Under the pieces are notes generated by a model. That model made no database searches, had not been told where the DNA came from, and was given only the letters and a program-made list of their open reading frames with translations. Below are positions 1 to 13,978 of a DNA stretch of 64,000 nucleotides, in pieces. Position 1 is the first letter of the stretch, and the number at the start of each line of letters is the position of its first letter. The stretch is from positions 6,654,501 through 6,718,500 of the forward strand of contig WPIO01000009.1 of the NCBI GenBank assembly GCA_009760855.2, given 5' to 3'. The DNA is from Cristatella mucedo (lineage: Eukaryota > Bryozoa > Phylactolaemata > Cristatellidae). The position numbers and the translations under genes are program-made.

Positions 1-3000
1 CAACATCAAACCATTCGGGCATAGCTTTCATATCATCATATAAATTAGGTGTTTCAATATCCATAATTAATGAATCATAATAAATTTTTGCATATTTAAT
101 TTAGATAGGTCAAGAATTGAGCTACAAATGAATAGTTGTTTGTTTAACTTTGTCTTTGGTTGATTCGTCTAAAGTATTGATAGTGTTTCACCAAAATCTC
201 TAAAATTGACCATTCTCGGATCGCGTATTACTTTGCTGAATTGAATTTTTTACTTCCTATCTCATCAATAACATTAATCAAATAATTCTTTACTCTTTTT
301 TCAACATCCTCACACGTCTTACCATAAAACGCATTCATTATCAACTTCCAAAGATTTCTCAGGAATTTCTTATTCGAATTTTTAGCCTTCATGTCAGCGC
401 ACATTTGGATAAATGGTTGCAACCATCTGGATTGTATACACTTATAAACTTTTTTTTACTACTGCTCTCATTCAATGCGTCAAACAAAATTTTAGATATC
501 CATAATGGATTAGATCATCTTATTTTGGCGAAAAATCACACATCAACTTTGGTACATTACAAGCACCGACTTTGAACTTATTTTGAAAATTAGAAAACTC
601 ACTACAATCAACAACTCTATTAGATGCGCATAATGGATATTCATTGTGTAAGTCATGGTAGTACTCTTTTGCTTCAGGATCATAATCAATATCAACAACA
701 AAGAAAGCACCAATATCTGCAGCATCTGGTAAAGACAATATTTTATCCTTATCTTAACCATCGATTGAGCATTCTTTAATTTCTCTTTGTGGAAGAGGTT
801 CCATCATTGCGGTTGGGTATTAACTAGTTGCGTCTTGATAAGTAATCCATATTGTCGGTTAGTTTTATGATACCCTGGAAACAAATGGATTATTTGCTTT
901 AACCAATCTAGTATTTACTTGGCAAATACCCCCACGGATTGATTTTTTAAACATATCATAAACACTTCTAGCTGTTAATAACTCAATTTTTACTCCTGAA
1001 AACCAAAATTCAGCGCTCCATGATAAATCTGGTTTTGTAACAAAATTTGCAGAATCTAGTTTTAATTTAGTTATTAAACCTTCTCTAAAACTTTCAAAAC
1101 AGTCTGCTAGTAACAATACATCTGTAATAAAGTATACATTGTGATAATCAAGAAAGGTTTTACAGTCAAATTCTGTCCAAACATTATTTGCTTTTTATAA
1201 TCCTCGTTTGTTATTCCTGTAATATAAGCATTGGAGTAAAAAGATTCCCTGCTTGGTAAAGTATCATAATACAATTTTTCCATGAGTCCATGAATTCATA
1301 AGGATACTCACCTTTAACAGCAAGTAGATCGAGATTCTTTCCTTTATATAATTCACTTGAAACTGTATTTGAAGTAGGAAAGGAATCAATTGTTTTTCCC
1401 ATTGTTGAAGCAATAGACTGTAATGATCCAATCATAAATTGCATAATATATTTAAAAACAAAATCGCCAACCTTAGGCATCATATACTTTTCCAAGTTGT
1501 AGCTATTTGTTCTGCTTCAAAACTAAAGTGTTCTAATGCTTTAACAATTATATGTGAATCCTATCCTTTAAAGTTATGAAACAAAACAGGTAACTGCCAT
1601 TTTCTAAAGTCAATACCTGACTTAAGATTACATAGATGATGAGCAGCGCCTCTACATTTATTTGTTAGATGGCAGTGGTCATATACCTTTCTTAAATCAT
1701 TACTCCTTGAGTTAAATGGACCTTTACACATCCAAAAAAAAGGTAGCGTCATTATGTACTTTTATTTTATCCTCAGTTAAATCCTTCATTTTACTATCTA
1801 AATCTTTCTCAATCAATCGTGATTTATAGAAACTTGATATACGTGATACTCTTTTTAAGAAATTAATAACGCAATCAGGACCAACGTTTATAAATTTATC
1901 AACAACATCACCATTCCAATCCACAATAACATAAGCAGCTGAGCAAGGTATGCGAGTTGAAAAGTGGTCTTCACGTTCTCCCTGCTGCAAAAAACATTCG
2001 AAGTCTGCACAACAAACATAAGGACATGTGTTGAGATGTTTGAATGATTCATTGAATGAATTACATATATTTTAGTACCTGAGTGTATGCTATCACATAA
2101 TTCCAAATGCTCATCCACTTGAGTTTTATCAAAAAATTAGTTTAAGCATCTATGGCAATAGTATTGTTTTCCACCAGAACTAGATGGTCTGGATAAAGCA
2201 TTAAAATTATCAATCAAAAGATAATGATCAATATTTCCACTGCTTATAAGAAGTAAGTTGATGTGATGTGTCTGTTTGGAATTTCATTCATCTTTTCACA
2301 ACTTTAATGGGGAAACTCTAGACTCTTTATACTCACATCGATAAACATGCATACTAATATTCATAGCCTTCTCCAATTTTGGAGTGTCTTTAACTTTCAT
2401 TGGCCATTCAATCTCATTAATCAAATTTGGATATTGTTTATTTAATATTTTTCTTAAGTCGTTAGTTTTCCATTTGTTCCTGTTTACTGGATTCAATGCT
2501 CTTATAACACACCATAGTGCGCTAAAAATTGTCATCGAAGTTTTTTAAGTTAGTAACGCACTTTTTCTTAACAAGATAATGTTGTGTTTTAACAAATGAA
2601 CCTCCAACTATTGGAATATATTTAGAAATAACTACAGAAAACGAATGAAAACCAATACATAACCATCCAGAACCAACACTTCGCTCAATTAACATCTCAG
2701 AATTTGTACCTAATGAAAGCATTATGTTATCATAGATTACATCTGCTGATTCACTATCCATAGCTAGCATTGATTTAGATTGAGAACCTCTTCTTTCTAT
2801 TTCGCCACTATCAAACATTTTTAAATCAAATGGAACCTCAAAATGAACCCTAAAAATGACCATACTTTCCTAACCCTATTAAATAATTCTCTTTTTTTAT
2901 ATCTATGTGATTCTCTTAAAATCTCAAAGTCACCAAACCATGTTTTAGTATTATATGAAAAGATTAAAGTGTTTCCACCTGCTGAAACAGATGGGTTTTT

Positions 3001-3208
3001 AAATCCTACTTTATTTAGTCTTCCATTTTTTCCAACATACTTAGTTGAAGGTAAATCAAAGTCAATATTCATTAATCTTCTTGCTTCATTTGCCGAAATT
3101 AGTTTTTCTCTTTTAGTTCTTTTAAATTTTCTATCGTATTTATTTATAGGTAAATCAAAATCTACATTCATTAGTCTTCTTGTCTCAGATGCAAATGGTT
3201 TTGTCTAA
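1..3208 (-). pseudogene. Polinton/Maverick (adintovirus-like) type-B DNA polymerase relic, broken and truncated
   Basis: On the minus strand, short frames read in order from about 3208 down to 1 match a protein-primed family B DNA polymerase of the Polinton/Maverick/adintovirus type. Recognisable pieces are a CVIRALNPVNRN block (about 2460-2535), a YYCHRCLN...HLELC finger-like block (about 2095-2185), a DHCHLTNKCRGAAHHLCNL endonuclease-VII-like finger (about 1620-1690), an IRGGI block (about 915-945) and polymerase motif B, KLIMNAFYGKT (317-349). Motif C, normally YGDTDS, reads only YYDS at about 61-95, so the catalytic aspartates are damaged. Reading frame changes several times and stops interrupt it, for example after YYCHRCLN and after the VLFHNFKG block. 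The C terminus runs off the left edge. No capsid, integrase or protease gene is visible. AT content is far above that of the neighbouring host exons. This is an old inactive copy; confidence in the family is high, in the exact clade moderate. Confidence 0.88.
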
Positions 3209-3404
3209 CTTACTGGAAAAAACCATTTTGCTATATAAGGTAATAATATTTTGTTTGAATAGAATTAAGTTTCAATTGAAAAGATTTTTAATATTAATAT
3301 ATAGACTATAATCATGTTATTCAAATTTGTTTTCACTATAATATAGTAACATTTTGCAACAGATGTCCTAGTGATGATTGTTTTTTTCTTCTTACAATGT
3401 TTTT
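3209..3404. other. AT-rich flank between polymerase relic and host gene
   Basis: This stretch is AT-rich like the relic on its left, with no frame worth calling. It probably belongs to the same viral-type element, but no terminal inverted repeat or target duplication could be recognised. GC content rises abruptly after about 3480, where the host gene's 5' region begins. Confidence 0.35.
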
Positions 3405-3470
3405 AGTTTTGAGATGAGTCCGAGTGCTAACGAGGACGAATCGAAAAAATAAAATGTCGTAAAAGGGAAA
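3405..3470 (+). ncRNA. degenerate hammerhead-ribozyme-like motif
   Basis: The sequence contains GATGA (3413-3417), then a stem-II-like GTCC (3418-3421) pairing with GGAC (3434-3437), followed at once by GAA (3438-3440). This is the arrangement of a hammerhead core, CUGAUGA - stem II - GAAA. Two bases of the CUGAUGA box differ (GAGATGA here), and the GAAA box reads GAAT, so an active ribozyme is unlikely. Hammerheads are known in Penelope-like elements and small retroelements of animals. It could also be chance. Confidence 0.28.
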
Positions 3471-3479
3471 AAACAGTCG

Positions 3480-3805
3480 TCAAGGACGACGCTGCTAGTG
3501 CGGCCATGCTAATACTCGGTATCTCGGCGACACTTGGGCTCCGCGTTGACTACGTCCGGCCGGTGTCGGCACTTCGACAAGGCGTTCTTCAGCGTCTCGA
3601 GCTTCCGGATCGTCGCATCCGTTCTCATCCGCTCCCTAGCCCGAGCCTCGCAGAAGCGTCGCGATCTTTCAACCATCATTTTTAGCCGCTGCGGGTCATT
3701 CCGGACCGCAGCGGCCTGGCGGCGGCGCCGCCGCGTTCGCCACGTAGGCGCTAAGCTCGCTGCGAGGCGTTCGACGGCGTGCAGCGTCGCTCGGCGGCGC
3801 GCCAG
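3480..3805 (+). promoter_or_regulatory. GC-rich, CpG-rich 5' region of the coiled-coil gene
   Basis: GC content and CpG density jump here compared with the AT-rich relic on the left. The stretch ends at the proposed start codon of the coiled-coil gene, so it probably contains its promoter and 5' UTR. A short perfect hairpin, GTCGTC-AAG-GACGAC, lies near 3476-3490. No TATA box is evident. Confidence 0.35.
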
Positions 3806-6800
3806 ATGCCACTTTTTGGTCGAACGAGCGCGGGTCGGATCGCAGAAATGATGCAGGCCAAGTACGACCGAGTAGACAAGGCGGCTCCGGAAGAGATGCC
3901 CACCGAGGTGCTCCTGGTAGAGCTCAAGACGCGCACCCTCCTCTTCGGTAAGGACGCCGCGGTGGCGCGGCCCGGCGGTGGCGCGGCGCCGCCGCGTTCC
4001 GCAGAGATGGCTTGCTCGCTTAGGCTTTACGGCCGTTTCGGTCTCGACATCGATCTGGCTAGCGTCTCCTGTAAGGCATTGGATTGAAGGTGTGAGCGCG
4101 CGCTGGCTGCCTGGTCGATCTCTTCAAGAGCTCATCGTTGCGCACGGCGAATGCAAGCGGCGAGAAGGCGTCGCGGCTTTCACTCGGACGATCGCTCTGC
4201 CGACTTGTCGATCCGCTCTCCGCGGGCACTCGCGCGCAAGCTTGGCCGTCGCTCCGTCTACTGACGCGACGTCGAGAGAGGTCCCTGTCTGAACGTCAGG
4301 AATCTCTGCGAGCTGTACATTTTTCATGGCTCTAGAAAGATGCCTTAAATGTACTACGAGTGTTGCACAAGCTATCTGCTGGGGCCGAGAGCGACGTTAA
4401 AAGCCGAATTAACATGTTATTATTAGTTAATAATTAAAAATATTACTATGACATAATTAAACTAATTAATTAACAATGTTAATTTTCCCGAAGCGACGAT
4501 GCAGCTCTAGTGAGTGCACGTGGTCGGTATCGGTATAGTCGTCTGGATTTGAACCCACGTCCTCCAATCTGCAAACGAGTGATATGCTATGATTCCTGAC
4601 TAACTATAAATAGCTCAGGCTGCAAACGAGACGAGCTTGTTTTTCCTTATCGCAGCAATTCTGTAGATTTAACTTTGAGTGGCGACGAACCGTCGCACTG
4701 TCTGCATCTGGATCTTCAATTAGTGAACGGCACGTATTAAGTAGTAAACGACGCGTGTCAATTAGTGAACGGCACAAATTGGTGAGCAACGCGGAAGTCT
4801 TTGCGAGCGGTCGAGGCCACGGGCCTCTTTTTTTGCAGCTCTTCGTCGATGTACAATTAGACCTTTACTCAAAACAAGCCTGGATTAGATACAGAGATCC
4901 TTGCAAAATATCGCTCGGTTTGCCTTCTTCCTTTTTTTGTCAAGGATTCTTGAAAAAGTCGTCGCTAACCAGCTTGTAGCACTCGTTGAAACGAATAAAA
5001 TTTCTTAGAAAAAATCCAATTGGTGTTCCAGCGGCAGCACTCCACTAAAACTGCTCTTCCCCGTGTAACCAATGACATCGTATGCAGCAAGGAAGACGGG
5101 AATGTTGCTGCTCTTTCGCTGCAATATCTATCGGCTGCCCTCGACACTGTCGATCACGATATTCTACTTGAATGATTGAGAACAGCTATCGGGCTGGCAG
5201 ATAAGGCACTGGCGTGGTTTGAATTGTACTCGTCTGATACTGTTCAATCGATGTCGTGTGGAGTAACGACTCATCCACCAGACCAGTCTTCTGTGGAGTC
5301 TCTCAAGGGTCCGTCCTCGGTCTTTCGTTGTTTACCCATTTATACCCAACCTCTGGGAAAAGTGATTCGGGCCCACGGAATAGGTTATCACTTGTATGCG
5401 GACCGCACGCAGCTCTATTTGCCATTTAAACCGTCGGAATCTGCTGCAGCATTTGATAAACTGAGTGCTTTCCTTGCAGACATTCGATCCTGGACATCAG
5501 CTAATTTATGTCAGCTGAACGACATTAAAACGGAACGGCTACTCATAGGACTCATCCCAAGTGTGTGGCTGGACTAGAAGGCTTAGCTCCTCTTATAGGC
5601 GATGCTGTTGTGCAACCATCACCTTGTGCTCGGAATTTAGGTGTCGTCTTCGACAGCTGCGTAAATTTTAAAAGGTTCATTGGGAAGACTGCTCGCTCAG
5701 ATAGCCACCACGTTCGATCTTTATCTAGAGTTAGGGACAGTCTTCCACGATGGCTTGCAAAAAATGTAACTAGCTCCCTGGTTCTGTCTCGGATAGATTG
5801 ATAAGAATAATAATGATGCGCTTGATATAGCGCCCTTAGAGAACACAATCTCTTTCTAGGCACTTTACATGTGCTACAAAGGAAACACGATCGAATGGTT
5901 AGTGGTATAGCATGCTCAATAAACATTAAGAATAACATAATTAGGGGTGACATGTACAGGGTCAGCATTCAAGTATTGCAAGTGGCAGCATGCACAGTGT
6001 CGGCATGCGTAAGCACATAAAGGATGAGTCACAGGGACCCACTAAATGCTGTCATAAATAGATGCGTTTTTAGTTTCTTTTTAAAAGTGGAAAAATCAGG
6101 AGATGTTGTGACGCAAGTCGGGAGTGGGTTCGAGGATGGAAGCATACAAACTAAAGACACGGTCTCCAAAATATTTGAGGATTGCACGAGGTATATAACG
6201 CAAAGCGGATGGTACGATGCGTAGACTGGTGGGTGAGTAGATCTGAGAGATTGGCTGGAGCGAAAGAATGAAAGGACCTAAAACTGAGTGACGAAACCTT
6301 GAAGTCGATGCGTTGCTTGACTAGGAGCCAGTGCAGGTCGGCGAGTAGTGGTGTGATTCGGCAACTGCGACGCTCACGACAGACAAGCCTAGCTGCAGAG
6401 TTGTGCACCAGCTGTAAGCACCCGACTGCACATGTAGGAGACCAGCAAGCAGTGAGCTGCATAGGTCAAGATGGGATGTCACCAATGCATGGACCAATTT
6501 AGATATGTTATCTCTGTCTAAACAATCCCGAATTTGAGCAATGTCTTGTAGCTAAAAGTAGACAGACTTGACTGTGAAACTGATGTGGTCGTCTAACGAA
6601 AGGTCACTTTGGAACAAAGGTCACTTTGGAACTGAACGGGACGTCTATATTTCGTGCAGGTTCGACATGAATAATAATGGCAGATCATTTTGAGCGTATT
6701 CTTTCCAAATACGGAATCACACTGGTTTGCCCATAACTAGTGGTTGGTTTCTATCATCATTCAATCTAAGAGAGTTTTCGTGAAAAGAACGGGACCATGC

Positions 6801-9412
6801 ACAGAGTTCTGAGGTACCCCATATTTCAGTGGTTCCTCGGATGATCATCGCCCATTCACATCAATACTCTGGAGTCTCCGATTGAAATAGAACCTGAACC
6901 ATTGAAATGCAGTGCCAGTGATGCTCAGGCGAGATGAGAGGCGCTCAAGAAGGACATGGTGATCGAGTATATAAAAGCTGTCGAAAGATCGAGCAAAACA
7001 TGCAGAGAGATTTTACCCATATCTGCATTCCTAAGTAGGTCGTTCTGTATTTATCTATTTACGTACGCATCATATCATGTACATATCTATGTATGTGTAC
7101 GTATCTTCCTCTGTAACTCCACAAAGCCACAAAGATAAGTGGGTGGTAGCTACTCGGGAAGGTTTCCTAGATTGTCAGTTGAAGTGCACTTCACTTCGAT
7201 TTCTACCGGCCACTTTTAACGTCACGCTTAGCTGGCCTACGGTTGTGAAGGTAGCGTTGTTGCAGATTCGACCACCGCAGCCAGGCAAATGCCTGCTATA
7301 TATTCGCCCTGCGCAGTAGAAACTCTTTACGGAACACCGAATTAAGTAATGCCTGCTTGCTGCTACCCAGCGAAGCAAAGAATTTATAAAACTGCTGCGT
7401 ACGAGTGCAGCGGCAGCAACCAAACTCGCGCACGGATCGCTGCCTCTTGTAGAGCACTCGAGGAAGACGCACGTAGAAGCCGCAGAGACATTCAAGGCAA
7501 AGAACTTGGAGCGCCTCCAAAAGGAAAGGCGGCTGAACAAGATACGCAGCAAGTTCATGGTTCCCGACAGCACGGCGTCGGCGGTCAACATGCCCGACAA
7601 AGCGAACATCGCAGCCGCCTTCGGCGACCAGCGGGAGAGGCCCGAGAACCTGGCGCTCACGACTCGCAAGCTGCACGTAAGCGCAAGTCGTCGCGCTCCG
7701 GTTCCCGGAAATCGCTCCTCCGCTCGCCTCGCCCTCGGCACCGAGCAAGCGCTACGACAGCGAGCGGAGCGATCTTCTGCGCCGTAATTTCCGGCTCGCG
7801 GCCTGGCGTCGAGTGCTGCTGCCCGGCATCCGAGCGGCGATCTACGGCGCGAAGTAGACGGAGTCGGAGCCCCTCCTCCTCCTCGTCCTCGCTCGTTCGC
7901 GATTGAAGCGGAGTGCGTGACCACATAGAGCTAGTCCACACAGCAGAAAACTAGTGGTCAGGCTGAGCGGCATCTAAAACGTGCTTTCTAAGACATGCAA
8001 ATCCCGGATCGTCCCGGAAATTGTACCAAGGAGGCTAAGCAATGGGCTCCAAATACATGCCACAATGTCAAGTCCTCATTGTTAAAACGGCAGCACAAGC
8101 GCAGTGTAGATAAAAGCAGATATTCTATGAATCGTGGCATAGCTAGTGCGGTATAAAATCGATTTTTATCAAGCGGCAATGAGAAATCGTTATAAAGGCA
8201 TACAATGAGATTGACCTCGACCCACGTACTCGACAGCTTAACTACATTAAGCGAGCGTACTGCGTTTGCTACCAGATTTAGTTCCTAGTTGGACTCGCTG
8301 GCTGAGATTCAGGACTAGCTCTTCCAGCAGCAACAATAGAGCAAAATAACTTTCGAAAGTTCCGCAGAGTCTCTCTTTCCCTTCTGCCGTTCCTATCGAA
8401 GACACTGTAGCGAGTCGTGGCAGACCAGCTGAACTCATATATTGAATCTTCAAAAATCTTGCTAGTAATTTCCAGTCTGGTTGTAGAGCAAATCACTCCA
8501 CTGATGTGGCATTGCTTCGGTTGTATAATGACGTACTCAGGAATGCAGAATTAGGTAGTCTCTCTGCTTGTTTTGCTCTGTCTTTCGGCTTTTGATTGCA
8601 GCATTTAGTGAGTCCCTGTGATTCAACGTTTATGTGCTTATACCTGCCGACACTGTGCATGCTACCAATAACCACACTTGCATGCTGACCCTGTGCATGT
8701 CACCCCTAATCATATTGTTCTTATTGTTTATTGAGCATGCTACCACTAACCATTCGATCGTGTTTCCTTTGCAGCACATGTAAAGTGCGTAGAAAGAGAT
8801 TAAGCTCTCTGAGGGTGATTTATCAAGTATTTTATTATTATTATAAGCAATTCAAAATCGTCCCTCTGCCAGGTTAAACGGGTCTCCGCTTTGCCCTTAT
8901 GCCTCTCCCATAAAAATATTGGAAGGGTCCATCCAAGTTCAGAACCAATTTATTTCCCTGCGCTTCCTCTATAGCTAAATATTTAAACATTTAAGGTGCA
9001 TTAACCGAAGATAATTTCTTAGCAGAGTGCAACAAACCAGTATGAGCGGTCAAATGTTTTCTTTGACGCATCGCGATCTGGAGATTCGTGAATCACCTGA
9101 AGGTCGCTGGATCACAGGTAATGGAAAAATTTAAGTTACTTAGCAAAAATAAAATAAAAAATACCCCCTTTTAATGCGACTGAAATCAAGAGTTATTGAA
9201 CAAATACGTAAGTGTGCTCTTTAATTCGTTGATACTTCGGTTGAAATTGTGTTTCTACGTAAATCGAGCAAATTCTACATAGTAGAGCCAAAAAGTATTC
9301 AAAAATGTGAACAATGGCGCAACGAGCTACACGAGAAGGGTGCTTTAGCCCTCTCCTAAGGAACTCTGGATGAGTCCTTGGTCAAGCTAGGGGGACCGGG
9401 TCCCCTTTACAG

Positions 9413-9504
<92 letters not shown>

Positions 9505-12500
9505 AGTTTAGACTCTTCGTCATCACTTCTCGGAGGCTAGGCCCTCAGAGGAAGTATAGGGACCTCCCTCAAGAAGCTTTAGCTCCCCAGAGGCTTCTAT
9601 GTGAGTTGATAAACCCTCTCTAGGAATCTCTTTCTAGAGGTGTGGCTAGAGAGTCTCCGACTCTCCCTTAGCTGAGGAAGGCTGAGGGTATTTCTTAAGA
9701 ACGATTTCTTACTGTTATCCCCATAGCGAAGATGGAGGGGCTTTTCCAAAACTGCTGAATCTCTTTCTTGCCAAAGTCTTGGAAATGGCGTAACTTCGCG
9801 AGAATTATGGCCGCACTTACCTAAATGAACCAATGGTATGACCGCCGTTCTTAAATTGTTCCCTTCTTTCTGCCTTACAGTGCGTGCACTTTCTATGCAT
9901 TGACGAATGTTGCAAGGCAGTCTTTCAAGGTATATACGCACGTTTGACCTCAGCTTATGGTCGCAATTTATTATGTTCGTAAACTAATATGCTGTAGTGG
10001 TGCTTAAGTAAAGAGATATCCTTTGCACTGTAGTGTTCATAGCAATGCTGAACGTACACTTAATTTCTTGCAAACACTGAGCAGCAACCTCTGACATGCA
10101 TTCAGCTGATGTGATTAAGACTTGCAAATAGTTGTAAAATGTAGAACAAATCAAACTCACAATGTTACTAAAAGTTTTACGAACCTTAAAATCTAGATTG
10201 CATCACTCACTAATCGCCTCGTTACGCGGTGGGTGAACGTGGTACCATTTAATGTTGCCGCCATAGCCGGTACATTTTTTCACGCAGCTTCTTTACCTTA
10301 ATCAGCTTTTAATACTGCTACTGGGGTTCAATGCTGCTACCTAGACGAGACGCCCCGATCTTTATAGGAAGTTGTCGATGCCACGGCGGACTCTGTTTGC
10401 GACGTCACTAACAAGCTCAACCTCCTTAAGTACCAGCGCCACAACAGAGAGCTGAAGCTCGTCGAGGCCGAGGAGCAGCTCTCGCTCTTGCGCCGAGAGG
10501 AAGAGAAGCGACTGCTTGAAGGATCGGGTCCTCTAGCTCAGGTATTTGCGGTCGTCGACGCCCGCGCGTACGCGCTCGCTTCTGCCCAGTGCGCCTTTTG
10601 GAGGTCAGGAGGTCAGCAAGCAGAGAGCCTAACGCAGCGAGTAGAGCTGCTCGGCGAAGCAGCAGCTGCTGCAGCTGCTGCTTAATTGCACGCTAGCTAC
10701 GATTCAACAATTGCGCTTCTCCGCGTTCGTGCTGTCGTTTGGTAGAGACGCGTCACTTGAGTTGCTCTCTAAAACCATTTTTGGAAGAGAGGAAAATCAC
10801 CAGCAGCAGCAGCAGCAGAGCTCAGCGTAGCGTCGCTCTCTCCCTTCCAGCAGGTTGCCAACTGCTGCGGCAGCTTTGAGCACGCCCGCATTCCGTCGCG
10901 TCAACTGCGGTCGCGGCAGACGCGGCTGTCGCGTGCTGTTGAACCACCACCTAAAGAGTTAGCCGGCGGCAGCGGCTCGACAGGGGGCCAACGGGGCACC
11001 GCCGGCACCGCCGCTCCAAAGCATCGCAAAGTCCAAGGCCTCGCAAATCTCGATGCTCGTACCAACCCCGCAGCAGCTGCAGCAGAGTTTTTCAAGTCGC
11101 TGCGCGTTCATTTGACCGAGCGACTGAGTTGGGTGGCGCGCTTGCAACGACCCTCGCGCGAGCAGCGAGAGATCGATGCGAGCCAACGTGACAGTACACA
11201 GGAAACCACTTTCCTTGAACGCTGAGCAAGCGAAGGGATCCCAGTGTGCACCGACTCAAAGCAGAGGCATAGGGTTGAGGGCGAACGAGCCCAGGCCACC
11301 CTTCGGAACTGCCATCGAGCACGCTACCGCTATCCAGCCGATCACGCTTCCTTTGCAGCATATGTAAAGTACGTAATGAATGAGATTATGTTCTCCGAGG
11401 GCGCCATACAAATATATTATTATTACTATTATTTGAGCAAGCCAAGGGTCGAGCCTCTCGCCGCTCGACACTCTACCTTTAAACTTGTGACCACGGTCCG
11501 GGTCATGTGCAGAAGGGTCTAGATCAAGCTCGAATTCGCTTAACCTACGTTTGCTGCACGCTGGCAAAGTCAGCGCCTCTGCAAATGGCATTCGTGCTGA
11601 CAAATTTACTACCCAGTCAGAAATGCGACGCCGTAGAAAATGAAACGCTCAAGTTTACCAGCGGCTTTCGTGCGTTTGGGGGGCACTGCTTTTTACGTCG
11701 GACACGATGACGCGCCCTCGGCACGCTTCTGGCGGCTCGCCGGCGCGCTAGCGCTGGGTTCTCCACTACTGCTCGTTGCCAGCGCGTACGGCGGTGCTAC
11801 GAAAGCCAGGCGGGAGTGACGAGCGGCGGCGCACAAGTTAGTTTTACTGAGTCTCCGCGTCTCTGAGCACGCGCTGACGATCCGCGCCGAGCGTCAGCGC
11901 GGAGCGCCGACGAAGCTCGGCGCTCCGCGCCTTCGTTCAGGGCACCGTGGGCAAAGTGGCCGGTAAAGCTCGACCTCCGAAGCGCAGGCTCGCAACAGCA
12001 GCGGGCCGCGGCGAGAGGCGCGGCTCGCAGGACATTGCGTTGTGCTCTCTGTCCGCGCAATCCTCATTGGTTCGGGTAGCGGCGCGACGCGTGCAGTACT
12101 TGCAGCCCCTAAGGCAACGCAATGTAAAATTCCAAAGATGGAGCGCACGAAATTCTCCGAGCAGCTCTATCATTTCAACGGCGACGCTCTCGCGAAAGGG
12201 CAAAAAGTTGCCTTGTATTATATATTGTTATGTATTATATATTACAGCCAGTGCGACCTCGGGAGGATTCGCTACAGCAGCTCACAGCAGCCACCGCTCG
12301 GCGAAACGCATAGACCGGCAGACCGTCGCCTAGAGAGAGCCCGCCCGCGTCATATTCTCTCCTTTCATGGTGGCCGGGTCGGAAGTAATACCTACACCCG
12401 GTTACTTACATAAATACTGCGCTGCTCGTAAGCCCGCTCATTTCGCCTGTCTCATAAGCGACCTCGAGCTCAAAGTTAGTGGCCTTGGCTCGAGGGTCAT

Positions 12501-13938
12501 TATCGCGGGGCATTGAGGTTGCCCCGTACGCATGCTCCGCACGTACGCACGCTCCGAACGTAGAGCCTCGGCAAGTCGGCCGATCGCCCATGACCGGCCC
12601 CAGTGCGACCGGCTATAACGCAGCTTGTAGGAACAGGCCCGCGCCTGCACAGGCTAGTAGAGGCGGCGCCCGCGAATGGACACCCCGGACGCTCTCGTCA
12701 CCCTGGCCTCCATGTAATTGACCAGGTCCTTCCGGTGCCTGCTTTCGAACACCTTTCGCAGCCTGTGCACCTCGAACGAGCCGGCCGCTCGCCGCCAGCG
12801 CTCGAGGCACTGGCACGCCTGCAGGAAGGCGTCCTTGTAGTTCTCCTCGATCTCGGCCTTGAGAACCTGGACGTCGTCCAGCGGCACCTCGGCGTCGTCC
12901 ATGAGGTCGCGGAACACGTGCGTCCACTCGTCCTGTATCTCCCTGGCGATGTAGAGCAGCATCTCGCGCTCCGTCTTGGCGCTGGGCGCCTTGGCCGCCG
13001 GCTGACACGGGCCCACCGCAGCCGCCGCCGCCGCCGCCGCCGCCGCCGAAGTTGCTGCTGCGCTGTGGGCGAGCGCACTCCTCAGCGTCTCCACGTGCCG
13101 GTCGCCAGCGCCTGCGCGGAGAGGCGCTATGTCGTCGTCGTCCTCCTCCTCCTCGAGGTCCTGCACGCCGTCGATCACGTCGGCGAACCCGTTAGCCCTT
13201 CGGCCGTCGCCGCTGTCTTCGCCGTTGTCGTCGGCGTGTCGGCGGCCGAAGCCGCCGAAGAGCTCGGCCGCCTCGACGGGCTCGCTGGCCCTCCGCCGGG
13301 CTTTGACCTTGACCTCGCGAATCGCGGTGCCGACAGCGGCGTCTCGGCACTCGGCCCGGCGCTCGAACTGCGTCGCCACCGTCCTTCGCAGAGGCGGCGG
13401 CGCTTCGGATGTCGTCGGCGGCGGCGGGCGCTCGAACGACGCCGCCGCCGCAGATTCTGCTGAGCGTCTGCCGTTGTGGGCCAGGTCTAGCAAGTATTTT
13501 ATTTTTTCTTCGAGGTGGCCGCTTTTGAAAAGTGGGTCTTCATTAAGGCTGTCGCACGCGGGGTGAGTGTGCATTAGCTTCTGCAGTGGGAAGAGCTTTT
13601 GCACCAATTGATCGTTCGCTGGCGGACTGCCGTCGGCTTTGCCTGGCTGGGGCAGCGAATGTCGCTTGTGCCTGACAGTGGGCTTCGCCTCCTCCGCCTG
13701 CTGCTGGCTTTCGCCATCCAGGCCGCCGCCGAACCTGCGGCCGCTTTGCAGAGCGGACGCGAGTTTCTGGCAGCTAAAACGGACGCAGTGAGCCTGCTCA
13801 GACTGCGGTTCACGCGCATTTATTGTGCGCTCATAGCCACCAAGGCCAGCGAGAGCGAGGCAGCCGGTGCCGAGTCGTGACATGCTCCTACCATGTCCAA
13901 GAAACGCAGACGACGACTGGGCTATTCACGTGCGTGTG

Positions 13939-13978
<40 letters not shown>

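Noticed and set aside
7175-7924. Minus-strand open frame of 249 codons
   Set aside because: It overlaps the phase-consistent coiled-coil exon 7453-7676 in antisense and shows no recognisable protein.
9378-9623. Arg-Glu repeat protein frame
   Set aside because: It is translation of the (GA)n microsatellite.
12603-13463. Long plus-strand open frame (286 codons), Arg/Leu-rich
   Set aside because: It is the antisense shadow of the death-domain exon; composition follows from GC-rich codons on the other strand.
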